A stretch of DNA of 64,000 bases from JAAEKA01 sp049299095. GTDB taxonomy: Bacteria; Chloroflexota; Anaerolineae; JAAEKA01. The translations under genes and the position numbers were made by a program. The DNA is taken from the NCBI GenBank assembly GCA_049299095.1, contig JBAQWV010000022.1, forward strand, positions 1-64,000. Direction: 5' to 3'. The notes beneath the pieces are model-generated. The model saw nothing but the letters and a program-made list of their open reading frames with translations. It was not told the origin of the DNA and ran no database searches. This document shows positions 58,546 through 64,000 of the stretch, one piece after another; the first letter of the stretch is position 1, and every line of letters starts with the position of its first letter.

Positions 58546-60183
58546 CTACAAGGATTTGCTGACGATTTCCTGGGCTTCTTCGATGATTTTGTCAAGATGT
58601 TGTCTATCTTTGAAGCTTTCAGCATAAAGTTTGTAGATGTTTTCTGTGCCAGACGGGCGAGCAGCAAACCAACCATTTTCTGTGACCACTTTTAAGCCAC
58701 CGATGGGGGCATCGTTGCCGGGCGCACGCGTCAGCTTGGCCAGGATCGGTTCGCCTGCCAGCGTATTAGCCGTGACGTTCTGGGGTGAGAGTTTGCTGAG
58801 CGCGGCTTTTTGCGCAGGCGAGGCGGGCGCATCAATGCGGGTGTAATACGGGGTGCCGAAGCGTTCAGTAAGCGTGGTGTAATGCTCGCCTGGGTCTTTG
58901 CCGGTGACCGCGGTGATCTCCGCGGCCAGCAGTCCTAGCAACGGGCCATCTTTGTCCGTTGTCCAGACGCGGCCGTTGCGGCGCAGGAAGCTGGCTCCCG
59001 CGCTTTCCTCGCCGCCAAAGCCAAAGCTGCTGTCGAACAGGCCAGGCGCAAGGAACTTGAAGCCGACCGGTACTTCGATTAGCCGACGCCCCAGCTCGGC
59101 TACCACGCGGTCAATCATGCTGCTGCTGACCAATGTTTTGCCCACGCCTGCGGTGGTGGGCCAGTCGGGGCGATGGGTCAGCAGATACTGGATCGCCACG
59201 GCCAGGTAATGGTTTGGGTTGAGCAGGCCATGCGAGCGGGTGACGATGCCGTGACGGTCGGCGTCGGGGTCGTTGCCCCAGGCGATATCGAAATCGTCCT
59301 TGAGCCGCACCAGACTCGCCATCGCGTAGGGGCTGGAGCAGTCCATACGGATTTTGCCGTCGTGATCCACCGTCATGAAACCGAAGGTGGGGTCTACCGC
59401 AGCATTGACTACGGTGATGTCTAGACCAAAACGGTCGGCCAGCGGCTCCCAGTAGTAGACGGCTGAACCACCGAGCGGATCCACGCCCAGCCGCAGTCCG
59501 GCAGCTTTGATCGCGTCCATGTCAATGGCGTTGGCGAGATCGGCAATGTAGTCCACGGCGAAATCAATCTCGTGGGTGGTGGGGGCCTTGAGCGCCCGTT
59601 CGTAGGGGATGCGCTTGACGTCCGCGTTGCCGCCGCGCAGCAATGCATTGGCGCGATCCTGCACCCACTTGGTTACGTCGGTGTCTGCGGGGCCACCACT
59701 GGGCGGGTTGTATTTGAAGCCGCCATCGCTGGGTGGGTTGTGCGACGGGGTGACGACGATGCCGTCGGCCAGGCTGCTGCTGCGCCCCTGATTGTAGACC
59801 AAAATAGCCCGCGAGATCACCGGCGTGGGGGCAAACCCATCGCCGCGCTGGAGGATGGTTTCGACGCCGTTGGCCGCCAGCACTTCGAGCGCGGTGTGTT
59901 CGGCGGACGCGGACACGGCATGGGTGTCCTTGCCCATGAACAAGGGACCGGTGATGCCGGCGCCGGCGCGGTATTCGCAGATGGCCTGCGTGATGGCGAG
60001 GATGTGCGCTTCGGTGAAATTGCCGTCGAAGGGCACGCCGCGGTGACCGCTGGTGCCGAAAGCGACCAGTTGCGTAGGGTCGCTCAGGTCAGGTTGGTTG
60101 GCATAATAGGCGGCGATCAGCTTGTCAACGTTGATCAGCAGGTTGGCAGGAGCCGGTTTGCCAGCGAGGGGACTGATGCTCAT
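58546..60183 (-). CDS. pgm: Phosphoglucomutase, alpha-D-glucose phosphate-specific
   Basis: A 545-residue alpha-D-phosphohexomutase. Catalytic Ser loop is VTPSHNPPSDGGFKYNPPSGG, the metal-binding loop is GNDPDADRHGIV, the sugar-binding loop FGGEESAGASFLR and the phosphate-binding loop RPSGTENIYKLYAESF. It interconverts glucose-1-phosphate and glucose-6-phosphate, which feeds the rmlA/rmlB dTDP-sugar route and storage polysaccharides. The first gene after a 54-base gap from the SGNH hydrolase gene in the same direction. Confidence 0.96.
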   Translation of the reverse strand: MSISPLAGKPAPANLLINVDKLIAAYYANQPDLSDPTQLVAFGTSGHRGVPFDGNFTEAHILAITQAICEYRAGAGITGPLFMGKDTHAVSASAEHTALEVLAANGVETILQRGDGFAPTPVISRAILVYNQGRSSSLADGIVVTPSHNPPSDGGFKYNPPSGGPADTDVTKWVQDRANALLRGGNADVKRIPYERALKAPTTHEIDFAVDYIADLANAIDMDAIKAAGLRLGVDPLGGSAVYYWEPLADRFGLDITVVNAAVDPTFGFMTVDHDGKIRMDCSSPYAMASLVRLKDDFDIAWGNDPDADRHGIVTRSHGLLNPNHYLAVAIQYLLTHRPDWPTTAGVGKTLVSSSMIDRVVAELGRRLIEVPVGFKFLAPGLFDSSFGFGGEESAGASFLRRNGRVWTTDKDGPLLGLLAAEITAVTGKDPGEHYTTLTERFGTPYYTRIDAPASPAQKAALSKLSPQNVTANTLAGEPILAKLTRAPGNDAPIGGLKVVTENGWFAARPSGTENIYKLYAESFKDRQHLDKIIEEAQEIVSKSL

Positions 60184-60237
60184 GAGAAATCTCCTAAAAT
60201 AAGGGGCGGATGGTCAGGGAGCTGAGATGTGAACGGG

Positions 60238-61374
60238 CTACGGCGCACCATCCAGCGCGCCAGCCGTGTTGAGTACGTTGTAGAGTTCCTGGGCGATCAG
60301 GCGTTGACCGGCTTCGTTGGGATGGCCGACATCCACAAAGAGGACTTGCCCGCTGGCTGCGGCCTGGCGAAAAGCAGGTAAAGGGTCCATAAACAGCCAG
60401 CCGCGCCGCGTGGCTTCCTGCCGCAAGGCGTCCTGATAGCGGACGGCGTCCACCCAGGCACGCGGATCGCGCACGCCGGTTTCCACCTGCCAGCGCATGG
60501 GAGCAGGGAACAGCACGACCTGCGCCCCCGCGGCCTGCGCGCTTTCCTCCAGTTTAATCAGCAGCTCGGTGGTGCGCTGCCAGCAAACTTCGTTGTTGTT
60601 GACTTGCCAGTCGGTGGCGCAGGGAACGCCGCTGCGAGGGGGCTGGCTGGTAACCCGCTGCACCAGCCGCGCCAACAGGCTGGTGCGGGTGAGCCAGTTT
60701 TGGCGTTGGCTCTGCCATCCGAGCGTGCCCCACAGGTTGTCGGCGGCATCGTTCAGGTGCAGTTGCACGATGACGATGTCGGGTTGCAGGGCGTTGCCGT
60801 CGTCCTGTAACCAAAGCAACTCCTGCCAGGTTCCGTAGCCGCTTACCCCGGCGTTGATTACCTCGAAGTGTTGGGCGGGGCGCAGGGTGGCGAGCAGGCT
60901 GGCAAGCTGGGCCGGGTAGGCATCCTCGCCGCGCAGCCCCCAACCAAAGGTGACGGAATCGCCCAGGGCTAGCAAACGCACTTCACCGGCGGGCTTGGGC
61001 TGTGTCACGTCTGGCCCGCGCAGGCCGAGCGCGTTGGTGCTGATCGGCACCTCGCTGCGTCCAAGCGGCTCCAGCACCTCCTGCGGAAATGTGCCGGTCC
61101 AGTTGGCGGCCATGCGGTGATGCAAGCGGGTGTCGGCGATGTAGAGTGGCTGTTCGCCAGTAGGCGCGGTCAGGGTGACGCCGTCCTCCGGCTGCTGTGT
61201 GGCGGGTAAATCGTTCAGGCTGGCTTGCAGGTTCACCACGCCCAGGCCGTTGGCGATACGTACCAGTGCTTCAGCCAGCAGTAGGCCGATCAACAACGAG
61301 ATTGTGATGATGGCGAGGGTTTTGAGCCAGCCGCGGCCAGCCGACGGCGTTTTTTTTGTCTCCAATGCGTGCAT
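60238..61374 (-). CDS. Membrane-anchored SGNH/GDSL hydrolase
   Basis: A 378-residue protein with one N-terminal membrane helix (TLAIITISLLIGLLLAEAL) and an extracytoplasmic SGNH domain. Block I is LLALGDSVTFGWGLRGEDAYPAQL, the Gly block VINAGVSGYGTWQEL, the Asn block VIVQLHLNDA, and block V DVGHPNEAGQRLIAQEL, which contains the Asp-x2-His pair. It probably adds or removes acyl groups on a cell-surface glycan, similar in layout to AlgJ/AlgX-like and other polysaccharide acetyl enzymes. Lies between pgm and the GlpX-like gene, all on the minus strand. Confidence 0.85.
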   Translation of the reverse strand: MHALETKKTPSAGRGWLKTLAIITISLLIGLLLAEALVRIANGLGVVNLQASLNDLPATQQPEDGVTLTAPTGEQPLYIADTRLHHRMAANWTGTFPQEVLEPLGRSEVPISTNALGLRGPDVTQPKPAGEVRLLALGDSVTFGWGLRGEDAYPAQLASLLATLRPAQHFEVINAGVSGYGTWQELLWLQDDGNALQPDIVIVQLHLNDAADNLWGTLGWQSQRQNWLTRTSLLARLVQRVTSQPPRSGVPCATDWQVNNNEVCWQRTTELLIKLEESAQAAGAQVVLFPAPMRWQVETGVRDPRAWVDAVRYQDALRQEATRRGWLFMDPLPAFRQAAASGQVLFVDVGHPNEAGQRLIAQELYNVLNTAGALDGAP

Positions 61375-61401
61375 ACGGAAGAACCTTTGCAGCCAAACGG
61401 C

Positions 61402-62424
61402 TTATCCCTGTTCAGCGTCGGGCGTCCACGCCAGAAGGTGGGTGGTTTGGATCAGGCGGCGGGTGCCGGTTTCGGCCCGCAGCACCAGCGAGTTAGTTGC
61501 TGCTTCTCGTCCATGCAATTGCACACCGCGCAGCAGCAGGCCGTCGGTGATGCCGGTGGCGGCAAAAAAAATCTGGTCGCCCTTCACCATTTCGTCACTG
61601 GACAGGATGCGCTGGGTGTCTAGCCCGGCTGCGCGTACTTCGGCTGCTTCATGCTCGCTTTGTGGCGCAAGACGGCCCAACATGCGGCCGCGCAGCGCCT
61701 TGACTGCGCACGCGGCGATTACGCCCTCGGCTACGCCACCCGTGCCCATCAACAGGTCTACACCGCCGCCCGGATAGGCAGCCATCAGCCCGCCGGCAAT
61801 GTCGCCGTCGGAACGCAGCAACACGCGCGCACCCGCGGCGCGGATTTCTTCAACCAGATCCACATGACGGGGCCGGTCGAGGACGAAAACCACCAGATCG
61901 CGTACGGGCTTGTGCTTGACGCGCGCCACCAGTGCCAGCGTCCAGGCGGCGGGTGCATCCAGACATTCCGGCACCAGCGCCTCGGCAGCATCGTGGTCTA
62001 CTACGATTTTTTCCATGTACACCGCGGGCGCGGGTGACCACATGCTGTCACGCGGGGCGAGGCCGAGCACGGAAATAGCGTCGGAATAGCCGAGAGCCAA
62101 CCGTCGTCGCCCATCAATCGGGTCCACGACGACATCTACTTGCGGGCCGTGGCCGGTGCCGATGATGGAGCCACCGTCCAGGGGTGAATGGCGGCCCAGC
62201 TTGCCCTCTTCACCGATCACGATACGACCCTGCATGTCGAGTGTGTTGAGAGCGTGTGCCATGGCTTCCGACGCATCATGATCGGCTTCGTCGGCTTTGC
62301 CCAGGCCCATCCAGCGGGTGGCGGCCAGCGCCGCGGCTTCGGTGGAGCGGACCAGGTCAAGGCCAAGATTGCGCGGCGGTGGTGTAGCCAGGGGTGGGGA
62401 GAGGGTTGGCATGAGACTCGTCAT
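61402..62424 (-). CDS. glpX: GlpX-type (class II) fructose-1,6-bisphosphatase family, divergent
   Basis: A 340-residue protein of the GlpX family from ATG 62424 (GCGAGG upstream). Overall similarity is clear: RSTEAAALAATRWMGLGKADEADHDA, MEKIVV, DRPRHVDLVEEIRAAGARV and DGDIAGGLMAAYPGGGVDLLMGTGG. Two catalytic motifs differ from E. coli GlpX: GEGExDEAPM reads GEEGKLGRHSPL, and DPxxGT reads DPIDGRR, so an acidic residue and the catalytic Thr are missing. It may still act on fructose- or sedoheptulose-1,7-bisphosphate with altered chemistry, or on another sugar phosphate. Located between the SGNH hydrolase and SulP genes. Confidence 0.75.
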   Translation of the reverse strand: MTSLMPTLSPPLATPPPRNLGLDLVRSTEAAALAATRWMGLGKADEADHDASEAMAHALNTLDMQGRIVIGEEGKLGRHSPLDGGSIIGTGHGPQVDVVVDPIDGRRRLALGYSDAISVLGLAPRDSMWSPAPAVYMEKIVVDHDAAEALVPECLDAPAAWTLALVARVKHKPVRDLVVFVLDRPRHVDLVEEIRAAGARVLLRSDGDIAGGLMAAYPGGGVDLLMGTGGVAEGVIAACAVKALRGRMLGRLAPQSEHEAAEVRAAGLDTQRILSSDEMVKGDQIFFAATGITDGLLLRGVQLHGREAATNSLVLRAETGTRRLIQTTHLLAWTPDAEQG

Positions 62425-62440
62425 GAAAAACCTCGCTAAA

Positions 62441-64000
62441 TCAGGATTGAAGGTCAACCGCTTCGAGCAGTCCGGCGGCTTCCCACGCGGCCAGACCGCC
62501 TTGCAACACGGCGACGTTGGTGAAGCCGAGCTGCATCAGGGCCTGCGCCGCGCGTGTGCTGCGCCGTCCAGACCGACAAACCAGTACCAGGTTGGTATTG
62601 CGCGGCAAAGTGGCCGTTTCTGTCAGGGTTTTAGAGAGAGGCAGCAGTTGTGCCTGGGGAATGTGGGCGCGGTGGAACTCGCGCGGTTCACGGACATCGA
62701 GTAAAACAGGTGGCCGCGCGCTGCGCAGCGCACTCCACAGATCGCGTGTGTTGATCCAGGTGACAGGTTGGGCACTGCTGCCGGTGGGCCAATCAAAGCC
62801 TGACGGCAGGGCTTGCTTGGGCAGGTTCTGGCACTCCTTGAAGACGCGCACGTCACATTCGTAGATGCAGACCGCAGGGTCGAGTACATGATAAAACAGG
62901 CGTGTGATCGCCTCATCATCGTCTAAAATGTGATCTTCGCCGATCAAGGTGGTGAAACCGGTGGCGGCCATGAACCGCTGAACTGGATCGTGGACGCGCA
63001 TCAGGAAAACATCGCCGCCCTGCTCGCGATAACTGCGCAAAACACTTTCCAGCATGTGAATGCCGCTGATGTCAATGCGGGCGACGCCGACCATGCGCAG
63101 CAACAAAAAACGCTGTTCGGGGTGGCGTTGGCGATGATGTACGACGGCCTCCTCAACGTTTGGCGCTGCGCCGAAGTAGATGTCACCGTGAATTTCCAGG
63201 ATGCCAAGTTGCGGACAAGCAGGACGCAGCGCATGGCCGTGGCTGTCTGCTTGACGTACAAAGTGCTTGTACTGGGCATCTGGTCCCACAGAAACTACGC
63301 GCGGCAGGCTGGTCGTCCAGATATAGTAGACGAGCGACATCAAGACGCCGGTGAGGACGGCAAATTGCAGCGGCAAAAAGAGCGTTGCTGCCATTGTCGC
63401 CAGCATGATGATACGGTCGCCGCGCGTGCCGTTCCAGATGCGCGCAATCTCCTTTTGGTTGATCATCGAGTAGGCGCTGACAATCAGCAGGCCAGCGATG
63501 GCCGTCGAGGGTACATAAACTGCCAGCGGCGCAAACGCCCAAACGACCGCCAAAACACTGATACCGGCGACAAGACCTGCCACGGGCGTTTGGGCGCCCG
63601 CCTCGAAGTTGAGCGCCGAGCGATTGAAAGAACCGGAAGCAGTAAAGCCACCAAAGAACCCAGAAACTGTGTTGGCCAGACCTTGTCCAATAAACTCTTG
63701 ATTGCTGTCCAGGCGTTGTCCAGTTTGTGCAGCCATCACGCGCGCGATGGACATCGCTTCGACCAGGCCTATTGTTGCTACTGCGAGCGCGCCGGAGGAA
63801 AGATCGCTGATCAGATTCCAGCGCAAGGGGGGAATGGTCAGATGAGGCAGGCTGCGCGTTAACGCTGCCAGCACGGAAACCCCCCGCTGATCCAGCTTGA
63901 ACACCGCCACCAGTACCCCGGCCAGAATCATTGCCAGCAGCGGCGCGGGCAGTGTTTTGTTGATCCTCTTGATCACAATGATTGCTACGACGGTGATGAT
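62441..64000 (-). CDS. SulP-family transporter with STAS and rhodanese domains, N-terminus cut off
   Basis: The frame is open to the window edge; about 520 codons are visible and the first helices are missing. The membrane part is SulP-like (SGALAVATIGLVEAMSIARV; SGFFGGFTASGSFNRSALNF, with the conserved GS-x-S/N-R-S). A STAS domain follows (ILEIHGDIYFGAAPNVEEAV; RIDISGIHMLESVLRSYREQG). The C-terminal 110 residues are a rhodanese domain with active-site CRSGRRS. SulP proteins move sulfate, bicarbonate or other anions; a fused rhodanese suggests sulfur transfer or sulfur sensing on the cytosolic side. Confidence 0.88.
   Translation of the reverse strand: MITVVAIIVIKRINKTLPAPLLAMILAGVLVAVFKLDQRGVSVLAALTRSLPHLTIPPLRWNLISDLSSGALAVATIGLVEAMSIARVMAAQTGQRLDSNQEFIGQGLANTVSGFFGGFTASGSFNRSALNFEAGAQTPVAGLVAGISVLAVVWAFAPLAVYVPSTAIAGLLIVSAYSMINQKEIARIWNGTRGDRIIMLATMAATLFLPLQFAVLTGVLMSLVYYIWTTSLPRVVSVGPDAQYKHFVRQADSHGHALRPACPQLGILEIHGDIYFGAAPNVEEAVVHHRQRHPEQRFLLLRMVGVARIDISGIHMLESVLRSYREQGGDVFLMRVHDPVQRFMAATGFTTLIGEDHILDDDEAITRLFYHVLDPAVCIYECDVRVFKECQNLPKQALPSGFDWPTGSSAQPVTWINTRDLWSALRSARPPVLLDVREPREFHRAHIPQAQLLPLSKTLTETATLPRNTNLVLVCRSGRRSTRAAQALMQLGFTNVAVLQGGLAAWEAAGLLEAVDLQS

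Noticed and set aside
1..64000. Prophage, CRISPR array, rRNA or tRNA genes, toxin-antitoxin pairs
   Set aside because: None of the expected repeats, integrases, clover-leaf sequences or paired small genes was seen while reading both strands; apart from the RM pair there is no defence system.

Overview
The window is GC-rich, densely packed bacterial chromosome. No rRNA, tRNA or CRISPR array was seen. Gene content and style point to a Chloroflexota bacterium, perhaps Caldilinea- or Anaerolineae-like. This is inferred from the overall flavour (RqcH, long-form RmlA, an AroH-type chorismate mutase fused to prephenate dehydratase, -10 boxes just before start codons), not from a marker gene.

Layout. 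1-5.5 kb: the end of an anaerobic glycerol-3-phosphate dehydrogenase locus (glpB, glpC), a DJ-1/PfpI protein, and a DhaM-HPr-EI fusion for PEP-dependent dihydroxyacetone phosphorylation. 5.5-7.9 kb: a pentapeptide-repeat protein, then a low-GC type II restriction-modification pair with a small inverted-repeat element beside it. 7.96-16.7 kb: a long aromatic amino acid operon. It has a promoter, a short leader ORF rich in Phe/Tyr codons, mutually exclusive hairpins, then aroH-pheA, two DAHP synthases, an unknown small protein, tyrA, aroA, aroE and aroC. 16.7-25.5 kb: RqcH, a polysaccharide deacetylase, GNAT, an O-antigen-ligase-like protein, a CapK-like ligase, a glycosyltransferase and an Alg14 homologue. 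25.5-28.2 kb: a two-domain thioredoxin-fold oxidoreductase, a 49-residue coiled-coil protein and histidine ammonia-lyase. 28.3-34.6 kb: an exopolysaccharide cluster (glycosyltransferase, two Wzz-like proteins, CpsD-like ATPase, rmlA, an unknown protein, rmlB). 34.6-44.9 kb: NhaA, an ABC-2 exporter operon with a lipase, two NUDIX enzymes, dodecin, a glycosyltransferase, a membrane coiled-coil protein, Pcm and acylphosphatase. 45-54.5 kb: Uup-type ABC-F, YchF, an RlmD/TrmA-type methyltransferase, glutamate dehydrogenase, a cyclase-family hydrolase, two unknown membrane proteins and RtcB. 54.9-64 kb: a complete ECF vitamin transporter behind a palindromic promoter, a third NUDIX enzyme, phosphoglucomutase, an SGNH hydrolase, a divergent GlpX-type phosphatase and a SulP-STAS-rhodanese fusion cut by the window end.

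Most notable: the aromatic operon leader, which reads as a translational attenuator; a family of period-7 repeats that abuts start codons, supplies stop codons and lies in frame inside aroE; the palindrome over the ECF promoter; and the altered catalytic motifs of the GlpX-like protein. Promoters recur as TTGnnn, 17-18 bp, then TACAAT or TATAAT, several of them so close to the start codon that transcripts are probably leaderless.
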